A DNA stretch of 64,000 nt from Candidatus Brocadia sp. WS118 (lineage in GTDB: Bacteria; Planctomycetota; Brocadiia; Brocadiales; Brocadiaceae). Of the stretch, positions 20,143 to 27,271 are shown piece by piece. The notes under the pieces are model-generated. The model was not told the DNA's origin and did not search any database. It worked only from the letters and a program-made list of their open reading frames with translations. Position numbers and translations under genes: made by a program. Positions within the stretch are counted from its first letter, which is position 1. Each line of letters begins with the position of its first letter. The DNA is taken from assembly GCA_007618135.1 (NCBI GenBank), contig PHFX01000160.1, positions 1-64,000 on the forward strand, given 5' to 3'.

Positions 20143-20171
20143 AAGGTACACTATTGTTAAATCTGTGTCAA
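20143..20171 (-). promoter_or_regulatory. Probable original promoter of the RHS operon, now separated by the IS
   Basis: On the minus strand TTGACA (20171-20166) is followed after 17 bases by TACCTT (20148-20143). After removing the IS, the -10 would lie about 44 bases before the GGCAAA of the riboswitch. That matches the roughly 50-base spacing between the promoter-like element and the second GEMM riboswitch at 23130. The -35 is perfect and the -10 weak. Confidence 0.55.
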
Positions 20172-20208
20172 GGGAAAATCTAACTTTAAGCATGCGCTGT
20201 TAGCATTA

Positions 20209-20598
20209 TTACTCTGGCTTCTTTATCGGTAAGACCTTCGCTATTTGTGCCAAGACCTTTTTCAAATTCATTGGTTCAGAATCAATTACCGTATTATTGG
20301 AAAGGTGAAGGTGGTGAGGATATGTAACAACCTCTTTATGGTGCTTTACATTATCCCATCTTTTTATCAATTTGCCATCACCACTTTGCCAATGAAAGCT
20401 ATAGGTTTCAAGATGGATTATATTTTTAATGACCCGTATATATTCAGCAAATTCCAGAATATCTCCATTTGATAAATTACATTTTATTCGGATGTATCCG
20501 TCTTCCTCTCCAATCTCACGTTTCAATAACTTAAACGAATATACTACATGGCTTACAACAAGTTCCTGGACTATGCTATCAAGATAATTTTCAAGCAT
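20209..20598 (-). CDS. TumE-family (DUF6516) toxin
   Basis: 129 residues. The family hallmarks are ILEFAEYI, TYSFHWQSGDGKLIKRWDN and the His-rich VKHHKEVVTYPHHLHL near 85-100. TumE-type proteins are predicted RNase-like toxins, and the two His clusters are candidate catalytic residues. It starts directly after the stop of the upstream 103-residue coiled-coil gene, with no gap, which indicates a two-gene toxin-antitoxin module transcribed on the minus strand. Length is normal for the family and nothing appears broken. Confidence 0.8.
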   Translation of the reverse strand: MLENYLDSIVQELVVSHVVYSFKLLKREIGEEDGYIRIKCNLSNGDILEFAEYIRVIKNIIHLETYSFHWQSGDGKLIKRWDNVKHHKEVVTYPHHLHLSNNTVIDSEPMNLKKVLAQIAKVLPIKKPE

Positions 20599-20910
20599 CT
20601 ACTTTTTACCTTCAAGTTCAACCTTTTTTTTCAGGAGACGGTTGTACATCTGATACAAGGATGACCATTCGATAAAATCCATATTATCACCAAGCTTACC
20701 TTCACTGAATTTCTTAAAAAAAATGGATGATTTCATCCCGTAAGTATGTTCAAAAGTCTTTAACTCTTTATCCAGTCTCTTGATCTCTGCTTCATAATTC
20801 TTTATTTTATAATCCAGCATTTTCGATATACTTTGAGAAATAAACTGGTCATCCCCGTGCTTTTCGATAAATTTCTCTAGATTTTTGACCTTCGACAGGG
20901 TTTGCTTCAT
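20599..20910 (-). CDS. Coiled-coil putative antitoxin of the TumE-like toxin
   Basis: 103 residues, mostly helical: a charged coiled coil (about 30-70, KIKNYEAEIKRLDKELKTFE) then YGMKSSIFFKKFSEGKLGDNMDFIEWSSLYQMYNRL, a motif common in small proteins encoded next to DUF6516 toxins. It is adjacent to the toxin without a gap, in the order expected for an antitoxin. A Shine-Dalgarno (GGAGGTGAA) lies just upstream. Antitoxin function is inferred from the pairing. Confidence 0.65.
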   Translation of the reverse strand: MKQTLSKVKNLEKFIEKHGDDQFISQSISKMLDYKIKNYEAEIKRLDKELKTFEHTYGMKSSIFFKKFSEGKLGDNMDFIEWSSLYQMYNRLLKKKVELEGKK

Positions 20911-21364
20911 TTATTATTCACCTCCTATTGGGCTTTCTATCGTTATGATATGAAATTTTTCGTAAAACTTAAATTCCTGCAATCAGGTGTTACCTGAATG
21001 AATTGCAAGTGCAAAAAGTACGGAATTTCCAAAGGACTTAAAAGTCAAACAAATAAATTCGATAACGTAATTTTCAAATGAAGAATATAACAAAAAAAGA
21101 CGAGGGAATACAATCCAAAATCAAAGAGACGATAAAGGTAAGAGAAACTACCAGTGAAAACAGGACTGTAAATTTTATTGGAAGGTTATTTTAAAGAAGT
21201 ATTAATTACTTTAATAGCAAGAAGTCGATATCGTTTGACTATAAAAAGCCTTTAATTCTGATAAAGAACCAACGGCAAATTCCATTTTGGTGACACATTG
21301 GTGACGGTATTTTTGAGGTTTCAAAAATCATAAGTTATTGATATTATAAGATTTAACAATTTAA

Positions 21365-21393
21365 GCCGACGGGTTCGAGTCCCGTCGGCCTCG
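21365..21393 (+). tRNA. Possible 3' tRNA fragment (T-arm plus acceptor strand), candidate att site
   Basis: ACGGG-TTCGAGT-CCCGT has the 5-bp stem and 7-base TTCRANY loop of a tRNA T-arm and is followed by CGGCCTCG, which could be the acceptor 3' strand plus discriminator base. No D-arm, anticodon arm or 5' acceptor strand precedes it, so this would be a fragment, as left at attachment sites of elements integrated in tRNA genes. Alternative: the stem extends to GCCGACGGG/CCCGTCGGC and is followed by TCGTTTTT, so it could instead act as a terminator. Confidence 0.4.
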
Positions 21394-21600
21394 TTTTTAT
21401 CTTCTTACAAATCAAAGACTTAGCATTTTTGTTACTCTCAAAAAAACCGTCCCCAATGTGTCCCCAGAATTAAAAATTGGAATAGCGTATTCAATGATGG
21501 TATCCCTTTTATTTTCGTTTAAATCCTGAAAGCAGCAAAAACTTTTTTCGTCACACAGCAGATTATTATTTCCTTAACTCCACTCGACTTTAAATCATTT

Positions 21601-21617
21601 TTGGTATAATATACCAA
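21601..21617. promoter_or_regulatory. Perfect 17-bp palindrome overlapping a TATAAT box (toxin-antitoxin operator)
   Basis: TTGGTATAATATACCAA is a perfect inverted repeat that contains a consensus -10 box and ends 2 bases before the GTG start of the TumE-like pseudogene. A repressor binding here would occlude RNA polymerase. The downstream HTH protein is the natural candidate, giving autoregulation. The short distance to the GTG leaves almost no leader. Confidence 0.65.
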
Positions 21618-21619
21618 CA

Positions 21620-21908
21620 GTGAAAAGCGAACTTATTAGACATATCAAAGTTGTAGAGGGCAACGGGAATATCATTGAGGTGAGGCTATGGCAAGTGAAT
21701 CCTTCACCCGACAAACCACACGGTTATAAGTATTCCTTTGTTTACATTGTAAAAGGCAAAGCGGATTATTGGTTATGACAATGCGGAAGGCAAGGGAGAC
21801 CACAGACATTATGGAGACAAAGAGGAAGTGTACACGTTTAAAAGCGTAAATAAGCTTTTTGAAGATTTCTATAACGATATAAAGAGGGTAAAAAAACATG
21901 AGAGTTAA
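21620..21908 (+). pseudogene. Frameshifted TumE-family toxin gene
   Basis: From the GTG start the frame reads VKSELIRHIKVVEG through SFVYIVKGK and hits TGA. Shifting by one base restores RIIGYDNAEGKGDHRHYGDKEEVYTF and KLFEDFYNDIKRVKKHES, the normal DUF6516 second half with its GYDNA and H-RH motif. A single inserted base in AAAGCGGATT (about 21760) explains the break. The restored end overlaps the start of the intact HTH gene. The toxin is therefore probably inactive while its antitoxin survives. Confidence 0.75.
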
Positions 21909-22272
21909 AAGGGTAAAAATAGGAATAAAAAGCCTTGAAGATGTTCTTGAAGATACAAAAGAGGCTATGAAAAAACTTGAACGGGGAGAGAAGGTTAAAC
22001 CTGAAAAGGGGCTTTACTTTGAGAGTATTGAAGGATTTAGAAAGGCTCTTACCCCAAAGAGGCTTGAATTACTTCATGTAATCAGAGAAAAACAGCCTGA
22101 AAGCATTCAGGAACTTGCAAGACTGTCGAAAATGGACATTAAGAGCGTTGCGACCGATATTGACATACTGGAAGGCTTGGGGTTGATTGGCATGAAAAGG
22201 AAGAAAGAGGGACGGAAAGAATCCACACCCATGGTAAATTACAACAAGATAAGCCTGGAAATTGCAGTTTAA
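21898..22272 (+). CDS. Winged-helix DNA-binding protein, antitoxin partner of the broken TumE
   Basis: 124 residues. The C-terminal half is a winged HTH (LTPKRLELLHVIREKQPES, IQELARLSKMDIKSVATDI, DILEGLGLIGMKR) of the HVO_A0114-like type often found beside TumE toxins. The N-terminal part (SLEDVLEDTKEAMKKLERGEKV) probably contacts the toxin. Its start lies inside the end of the toxin reading frame. It likely binds the palindrome at 21601-21617. A short, basic C-terminal wing completes it. The intact frame suggests retained function despite loss of the toxin. Confidence 0.75.
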   Translation: MRVKRVKIGIKSLEDVLEDTKEAMKKLERGEKVKPEKGLYFESIEGFRKALTPKRLELLHVIREKQPESIQELARLSKMDIKSVATDIDILEGLGLIGMKRKKEGRKESTPMVNYNKISLEIAV

Positions 22273-22291
22273 AAAGAAATGTATAGCATTA

Positions 22292-22519
22292 TTATTTCAT
22301 GAGTTCTTGTATTTCTTCCCTACTTATGCCTGCTTGTTTTAAAATTTCATGCAAAGTTCCTTTAGGCAGGTCTTTTTTGTGAAATGGGACAACAACCCTT
22401 CTTTTGTTTTCTGGGTGATAGTAAATATGATGGCTGCCTTTTGTTCTATCAAGAATAAACCCTTTTCTTTCAATGAGCTTAATAATCTGTTGAGAAGTAA
22501 GAGGCGGAAGTTTAGGCAT
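22292..22519 (-). CDS. hicA: HicA-family mRNA interferase toxin
   Basis: 75 residues of the HicA dsRBD-like fold. The catalytic His sits in GSHHIYYHP (about 29-37), with FILDRTKGSH before it and VVVPFHKKDLPKGTLHEILKQAGI after it, all standard for the family. HicA cleaves mRNA and is neutralised by HicB. The gene overlaps the upstream hicB by 8 bases, with the antitoxin first, a common though not universal order. Confidence 0.92.
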   Translation of the reverse strand: MPKLPPLTSQQIIKLIERKGFILDRTKGSHHIYYHPENKRRVVVPFHKKDLPKGTLHEILKQAGISREEIQELMK

Positions 22520-22745
22520 GAGATTTTATCGTTACAGTGTATTCCAGGGTATCTTCCTCTGTGGGTATTTCTTCACCGTGTATTTTCAAGCTTTCTATAT
22601 ACAGCTCGATTGCTTCTTTTGCCATTTTGATTGCCTCATCAATAGTATCACCATAGGTAATACAACCTGGTAAAGTAGGAACAATTACTGTATAGCCACC
22701 TTCTGGTTCTTTCCTGAGTAAAATCCGATAATTAAGTAATTTCAT
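22512..22745 (-). CDS. hicB: HicB-family antitoxin
   Basis: 77 residues with the HicB partial RNase-H-like domain: GGYTVIVPTLPGCITYGDTIDEAIKMAKEAIELYIESL. There is no C-terminal DNA-binding HTH, so this is the short type. A good Shine-Dalgarno (AAGGAAGAT) precedes the start. It overlaps and is co-transcribed with hicA on the minus strand. Confidence 0.92.
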   Translation of the reverse strand: MKLLNYRILLRKEPEGGYTVIVPTLPGCITYGDTIDEAIKMAKEAIELYIESLKIHGEEIPTEEDTLEYTVTIKSHA

Positions 22746-23052
22746 AATTTATCTTCCTTTTTAAAAAGGTTAATTTTGCTTTAAACAGTAAAATTCATTA
22801 AAGTGCATTAATTAATGAGTCCTTCAAAAATTATACTGTTTTTGATGTGTATTACAATAAATTTCCCCTTTAGAGGCTTTTCTGGATGCTTATGAATGCT
22901 CGTGTTTTATAGAGCTATATTCATGTTAGGGGAATGTAAAGTTGTCACAAAGTCGCTAAAACACGAAGGTTTTTTTCTTCTACCTTTGTATTTTAGTGAT
23001 GCAAAAAGTTAATGATAGTGAATACTCAATAAAAATCGTTTTTATTTTTTGC

Positions 23053-23080
23053 TTGACGTGGGGAAAAAATACTATATTTT
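23053..23080 (+). promoter_or_regulatory. Promoter-like element before the second c-di-GMP riboswitch
   Basis: TTGACG at 23053-23058 is followed after 16 bases by TATTTT (23075-23080). The element ends about 50 bases before the aptamer core, the distance also seen for the first riboswitch. The -10 is imperfect. The preceding stretch from 22746 is AT-rich and holds no gene. Confidence 0.5.
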
Positions 23081-23117
23081 ATCCACACTAACACACATTA
23101 TCTCAATCAATAAAAAT

Positions 23118-23228
23118 ACATCACGAAAAGGCAAACCCTGAGTGGTCAGGGGACGCAAAGTAAAAGGGTCTTTTCTAGATGTGCACGGACATGGTTGCAA
23201 AAGACGAATTTACCGAGACAATAAAAGA
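23118..23228 (+). promoter_or_regulatory. Second class I cyclic-di-GMP riboswitch (GEMM-I)
   Basis: GGCAAA (23130-23135), CCCTGA-GTGG-TCAGGG hairpin (23136-23151) and GACGCAAAG (23152-23160) form the GEMM core, nearly identical to the copy before the RHS operon. The tetraloop here is GTGG instead of GTGA, a deviation from GNRA that could weaken docking with its receptor. It is followed by an intrinsic terminator and a truncated gene, so its original target has probably been lost. Confidence 0.88.
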
Positions 23229-23230
23229 TA

Positions 23231-23281
23231 GCCTTACTGCCGAAGATGTTTCAATGGACATTTTTGCAGTAAGGCTTTTTT
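23231..23281 (+). terminator. Intrinsic terminator of the second riboswitch
   Basis: GCCTTACTGC (23231-23240) pairs with GCAGTAAGGC (23266-23275) and is followed by six T. The stem is identical to that of the first riboswitch terminator, but here the 5' arm is present only once. Confidence 0.88.
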
Positions 23282-23297
23282 GTTTTAATTATTTTTT

Positions 23298-23804
23298 ATG
23301 AAAATTCTTTTGATTTCACCTAAAGGTACTTATTTAAGCCGGACTAAGGAGTTAAACAAATTCTGGAGTGAATCAGATTATACCGCTGAGTATCGAAAAT
23401 TTTGGTCGGGTGTCGGTATAGGTTTATTAATTGTCGGTGCTTTAACATCCCCTTCTTACGAAGTAGAATTCATTGATGAAAATATTGAGGAAGCTGACTT
23501 TTCAAAAAATTATGATATTGTAGGAATCACAGGTATGACACAACAAGCAACGAGAGCGTATCAAATTGCTGATAAATTTAGAACAAAAAATATCAAAGTT
23601 GTAATTGGTGGTATTCACGCTACACTAATGCCGGAAGAAGCCAAAAACTATGCCGATAGCGTAGTAGTAGGTGAAGCTGAGTACGTTTGGCCACAGATTT
23701 TAAAAGATTTTGAAAATAAACAACTAAAACCTTTTTATAAAAACGAAAATTTAGTGGATTTAAGAGAAAGTCCTATTCCCCGTTTAGTAAGAACAACGCC
23801 GTAG
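23298..23804 (+). pseudogene. Truncated B12-binding/radical SAM protein: only the cobalamin-binding domain remains
   Basis: 168 residues match the N-terminal cobalamin-binding Rossmann domain of BchE/HpnJ-type radical SAM proteins: YDIVGITGMTQQATRAYQIAD, VVIGGIHATLMPEEAKNYADSVVVGEAEYVW and a closing ESPIPR. Family members run to 450 residues or more with a CxxxCxxC domain next; here the frame stops right at the domain boundary. The start lies 17 bases after the terminator T-run and has no Shine-Dalgarno. The following bases belong to an unrelated porin-like gene end, so this is a rearrangement or assembly junction. Confidence 0.75.
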
Positions 23805-23908
23805 ATGATAATTCTTCTGATGGATTAGTAAATGCTGCCACCAGTGCAAATGGCAAGTATGATTCCGATATTCATTTGGTTGGTATCAGTCTGACGTATA
23901 ATTTCTGA
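23792..23908 (+). pseudogene. 3' end of an outer-membrane beta-barrel (porin-like) gene
   Basis: A 38-codon open tail reads NNAVDDNSSDGLVNAATS, then ANGKYDSDIHLVGISLTYNF, then stop. It ends with the alternating hydrophobic strand and terminal Phe typical of outer-membrane barrels. There is no start; it is joined to the truncated B12-binding gene. A riboswitch-controlled porin or exported protein may have been deleted here. The sequence from 23909 to 24152 holds nothing recognisable. Confidence 0.55.
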
Positions 23909-24152
23909 TTGCTATTATTTAAAAACTCAGGATTTATATTAGGCGTAACTATTTCACGAGTATTTCCTTTTTAGTTTGTTTACCAAATAGGCGTTGTTTC
24001 AGACATGCGACCCGGTGGGCAATTTTTCAACCTGTTTGTTTTAAAAGAAACCTTTTTAGTTTATGCGTAGGTTCTGTATCTCGAAAATTGTACCCAGCTG
24101 GTAATCGAAGATATTTCTTTAGATATCTAGAGTTTTTCAACAATATGAAATA

Positions 24153-24410
24153 TTATACTACTTGAAATGACTTTCCTAATGGTTGAAAGTCTGCTGTATC
24201 TTGATGTTCGAGTTTAGCTCTGATTTCTTCAAATTTTCTGATAGTTTCCTGGGAGTAAAGGCGTTCACTGCAACGAAGACAGACTTCTGCGTGTACTTTT
24301 AAAACGGCAGTGTTATTACCCCCGCGTAAAAGCTTTTCTACCTCTTTTTCGATCATCTTACTCCCACAAACGGGGCATTTTTCAAATGGCATCATGGTTA
24401 CATTGCACAT
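24153..24410 (-). CDS. YgiT-type zinc-finger protein
   Basis: 85 residues. Two CxxC pairs (CPVCGSKM near 12 and CLRCSERLY near 48) form the zinc ribbon seen in the N-terminal half of MqsA/YgiT antitoxins, followed by a helical tail. The HTH half of MqsA is absent, as in many stand-alone members. It ends a three-gene minus-strand operon, 20 bases after the DUF5647 gene. An antitoxin-like role is possible but no MqsR-type toxin is adjacent. Confidence 0.75.
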   Translation of the reverse strand: MCNVTMMPFEKCPVCGSKMIEKEVEKLLRGGNNTAVLKVHAEVCLRCSERLYSQETIRKFEEIRAKLEHQDTADFQPLGKSFQVV

Positions 24411-24430
24411 TATATTTACTTTTATCTCCT

Positions 24431-24700
24431 TTATGATAGAACAACTTTAGGTCTTATGAGTCTTGATTTTGGCGGTTTTAACCCCTTCACTTTAATATAA
24501 ACAACTTTCTGTTCCGGTTCTCTCTGTTTATTAGCTAATTGTATACACCAGTTGTTATACTCCTCGTCTCCATAAATTTGCAAAATAATCTGGGCATTCT
24601 TTGGAATTTTTTTTGCAAATTCAGGGTGCTCAATAACGTATCGGTCAAACTCTGCAACCAATATAGCATGTTTTTTTCCCAATATATCTGTATCAAACAT
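24431..24700 (-). CDS. DUF5647-like small protein
   Basis: 89 residues: FDRYVIEHPEFAKKIPKNAQIILQIYGDEEYNNWCIQLA, the family signature, then a basic tail (KPPKSRLIRPKVVLS). Function is unknown. Its start codon abuts the stop of the upstream DUF7718-like gene with no spacer, so the two are surely translated together and probably interact. Confidence 0.65.
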   Translation of the reverse strand: MFDTDILGKKHAILVAEFDRYVIEHPEFAKKIPKNAQIILQIYGDEEYNNWCIQLANKQREPEQKVVYIKVKGLKPPKSRLIRPKVVLS

Positions 24701-25006
24701 CTATTTACCCTCCAAAAAACGTTTTTGGTAGACTTTCCAATTTTCTTTTATATCTTCATCTGCAAAAGTTAAGGCTTCAGAGAGGCTTAAATGAAGCTCC
24801 TTTTTAACTTTTATTGCATTAAGCTTGTATTGGTCTATATGAGCAAAGCCATGAGAGGAATCATAACGAATTACCACAAACCATGCATTATTAACAAATA
24901 CTTCCAATTGAAAGCAAAAGCAAGTAACCCTCCCTTCATTAGATTCATGGTAATGTCTTTTACGAGCATTTTCACTTAACGGGACAACGTATTCGGTGAC
25001 ATTCAA
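24701..25006 (-). CDS. DUF7718-like small protein, first gene of the trio
   Basis: 101 residues with FQLEVFVNNAWFVVIRYDSSHGFAHIDQYK and LSEALTFADEDIKENWKVYQKRFL, features of a small family whose members combine a WxxVxRYDxxHGFAH core with a helical end. Function unknown. It is followed without a gap by DUF5647 and then the zinc ribbon. The conserved RYD and two His could be catalytic, which is speculation. Confidence 0.55.
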   Translation of the reverse strand: MNVTEYVVPLSENARKRHYHESNEGRVTCFCFQLEVFVNNAWFVVIRYDSSHGFAHIDQYKLNAIKVKKELHLSLSEALTFADEDIKENWKVYQKRFLEGK

Positions 25007-25057
25007 CTCATTATTCTCTTGTGTAAAAACCTTAATTTATTTTACATAATCTTGCTT

Positions 25058-25276
25058 TTATTTCCATTTTTTAAGACTAAAAACCACCTTCCCGATAATG
25101 GGATTATCTTCTACTTCCTTGAGATTGATATATTCAAAACCATGCTTCTTGGTAAAATGAGGACTTGCACTGATAAGCTGGAGTGTCTTGCTTTTCTCCT
25201 CATAATGTAGGTGCTTTATGTAATATAAATCATCCTTCCAAACTGCATAGATGCTATTTTCGTGTAACTTTTTCAT
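25058..25276 (-). pseudogene. C-terminal remnant of an S24/LexA-type repressor protease
   Basis: 72 residues read NSIYAVWKDDLYYIKHLHYEE, KTLQLISASPHF and NPIIGKVVFSLKKW, the last three strands of the S24 peptidase domain of phage-type repressors. The HTH and the catalytic Ser/GDSM region are missing. The next 165 bases to mnmG contain nothing else. It is best read as prophage debris, although an ATG start allows expression. Confidence 0.55.
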
Positions 25277-25441
25277 ATCACAATCAGCTCTGTCAATAAC
25301 AACAATATCATCTTATCTGGAAATTATTATAACGACTGTTCATATGACCAGGTATCTTCAGAAAAAGTTGTCTGAGATATATTTAAATCCTGGAATTTGA
25401 CTGCTATTGATGAATTTGTTGCTTTTCCGTTATACCGTGGA

Positions 25442-27268
25442 TTAATACAAACGGTTATTTTTCCCTTTTCCTGCAAGATGGATCATAAGAATGGAAATAT
25501 CGGCAGGAGAAACACCTGAGATACGCGATGCCTGCGCCAGGGAAACTGGGCGGATTTGGAGAAGCTTTTGGCGTGCCTCCTTTCTCAATTCAGAAATATT
25601 TTGGTAATCAACCCAGAAAGGTATTTTATAATCTTCCATCTTTTTGAACTTCTCTATTTGGATGTGCTGACGTTCTATGTATCCCTTGTATTTTACCTCG
25701 ATCTCGACTTGCTCTTTGACCTCTTTTGACAGGTGTCTTTGGTTAAGTTCAGCATCCAGGGCATGGAGGTGATCAAACGTGCGGTCCGGACGACTCAATA
25801 TTTTCGCCAGGGTATCCGGCCCAACCATTTTTTTATCCATATAGGCCAATGTCCCTGCAATGGCATCTTCCTTTTCCCGCAGTTTACGCCACTGTTGTCC
25901 TGGAATGAGTCCGTAACGGTATCCATATTTCATTAACCTTCTATCGGCATTATCGTGTCTCAGGAGAAGCCGGTATTCCGCACGGGAGGTAAACATCCGG
26001 TAAGGCTCCTGCGTGCCTTTTGTAACCAGGTCATCGATCAATACACCAATGTATGCCTCGGATCGATCTAAGATAAAAGGTTCTTTCCCTTGTATCTTTA
26101 GTGCAGCATTGATACCTGCCATAATTCCCTGGGCAGCAGCTTCTTCATAACCGGAGGTTCCATTAATTTGCCCCGCATGAAAAAGATTTCCCACAAGTTT
26201 GGTTTCTAACGATGGCTGGAGCTGGGTAGGGGGCACAAAATCGTATTCAATGGCGTAGCCGTACCGCACAATCTCCGCTGATTCCAGTCCGGCAATAGAA
26301 TGAACAATTGCCTCTTGCACATCGTGAGGCATACTGGTGGAAATCCCGTTGCAATACACTTCAAGGGTATTTAACCCTTCAGGTTCAAGAAACACCTGGT
26401 GCTGATCTTTTCCTGCGAAGCGGACAATCTTATCTTCCAGGGACGGACAGTACCGTGGTCCTACAGACTTAATTTGCCCGGTATAGAGCGGTGCACGGGA
26501 TAAGTTAGCGTTAATGATCTTATGGGTGTTGGGATTTGTGTACGTAATATAACAAGGAACCTGGGAACGATCGATCTTTTCTGTTGAAAAGGAGAAAGGT
26601 TGGGGGACTTCGTCACCGTACTGAGGTGTAAGGATCGTATAATCGATGGTACGACCATTGATACGGGGAGGGGTGCCAGTCTTGAGACGACCTACCTCGA
26701 ACCCGACCCTTCGTAAGCAGTCTGACAATTTTTCTGATGAAAGTTCACCAATCCGGCCACCGGAGGTTATAAACTCACCAATATGGATAAGACCTTTTAA
26801 GAACGTACCGGTAGTAAGGATAACGGCCTTTGCATGGTATTGTATACCACTTTGACCAATAATCCCGATTACTTTCTTCTTATCCAGGATGAGATCATCA
26901 ACAATTTCCTGCCTCAAAAAAAGATTACCCTGGCCTTCCACTCTTTTTTTCATGGATACCTGGTAGGCTTTTCTATCGGCCTGGGCGCGCGGTGAATGGA
27001 CGGCAGGCCCTTTTTTGGTATTGAGCATCCGGAACTGAATGCCCGTTTCATCCGTTACCTTTGCCATCTCACCGCCGAGGGCATCGATTTCACGAACCAA
27101 TTGACCTTTTGCAAGGCCACCGATGGCAGGGTTGCATGACATTTGCGCGATCGTGTCCAGATTTATGGAGAGCAATGCGGTGCTCATTCCCATGCGTGCA
27201 GATGCGAGTGCGGCTTCGCAGCCTGCATGGCCGGCGCCGACCACGATCACGTCAAACTCAGTATGCAT
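25442..27268 (-). CDS. mnmG: tRNA uridine-5-carboxymethylaminomethyl(34) synthesis enzyme MnmG
   Basis: 608 residues, full length. The FAD-binding Rossmann motif is VVGAGHAGCEAALASARMG near residue 10, with CNPAIGGLAKGQLVREIDALGG and RMLNTKKGPAVHSPRAQ characteristic of MnmG. The C-terminal helical domain ends in RPVSLAQASRISGVSPADISILMIHL. With MnmE it installs the cmnm5 modification at wobble uridine 34 of certain tRNAs, using FAD and methylene-tetrahydrofolate. It begins 3 bases after rny and is co-transcribed with it; mnmE is not in the window. Confidence 0.97.
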   Translation of the reverse strand: MHTEFDVIVVGAGHAGCEAALASARMGMSTALLSINLDTIAQMSCNPAIGGLAKGQLVREIDALGGEMAKVTDETGIQFRMLNTKKGPAVHSPRAQADRKAYQVSMKKRVEGQGNLFLRQEIVDDLILDKKKVIGIIGQSGIQYHAKAVILTTGTFLKGLIHIGEFITSGGRIGELSSEKLSDCLRRVGFEVGRLKTGTPPRINGRTIDYTILTPQYGDEVPQPFSFSTEKIDRSQVPCYITYTNPNTHKIINANLSRAPLYTGQIKSVGPRYCPSLEDKIVRFAGKDQHQVFLEPEGLNTLEVYCNGISTSMPHDVQEAIVHSIAGLESAEIVRYGYAIEYDFVPPTQLQPSLETKLVGNLFHAGQINGTSGYEEAAAQGIMAGINAALKIQGKEPFILDRSEAYIGVLIDDLVTKGTQEPYRMFTSRAEYRLLLRHDNADRRLMKYGYRYGLIPGQQWRKLREKEDAIAGTLAYMDKKMVGPDTLAKILSRPDRTFDHLHALDAELNQRHLSKEVKEQVEIEVKYKGYIERQHIQIEKFKKMEDYKIPFWVDYQNISELRKEARQKLLQIRPVSLAQASRISGVSPADISILMIHLAGKGKNNRLY

Positions 27269-27271
27269 AGA

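Larger units (their letters stand above)
20911..21619. other. Intergenic stretch with integration-like debris
   Basis: No convincing gene. A 38-codon plus frame at 21078-21194 has no clear ribosome site and is not called. An imperfect inverted repeat (TGGTGACACATTGGTGACGGT at 21288-21308 against ACCGTCCCCAATGTGTCCCCA at 21447-21467) brackets a tRNA-like hairpin. Sequences of this kind occur near tyrosine-recombinase attachment sites, but no integrase gene is present. Confidence 0.5.

Noticed and set aside
21078-21194. 38-codon plus-strand small ORF
   Set aside because: No ribosome site, promoter or family resemblance.
21365-21393. Complete tRNA gene
   Set aside because: Only the T-arm and an acceptor-like strand are present; no anticodon or D-arm upstream.
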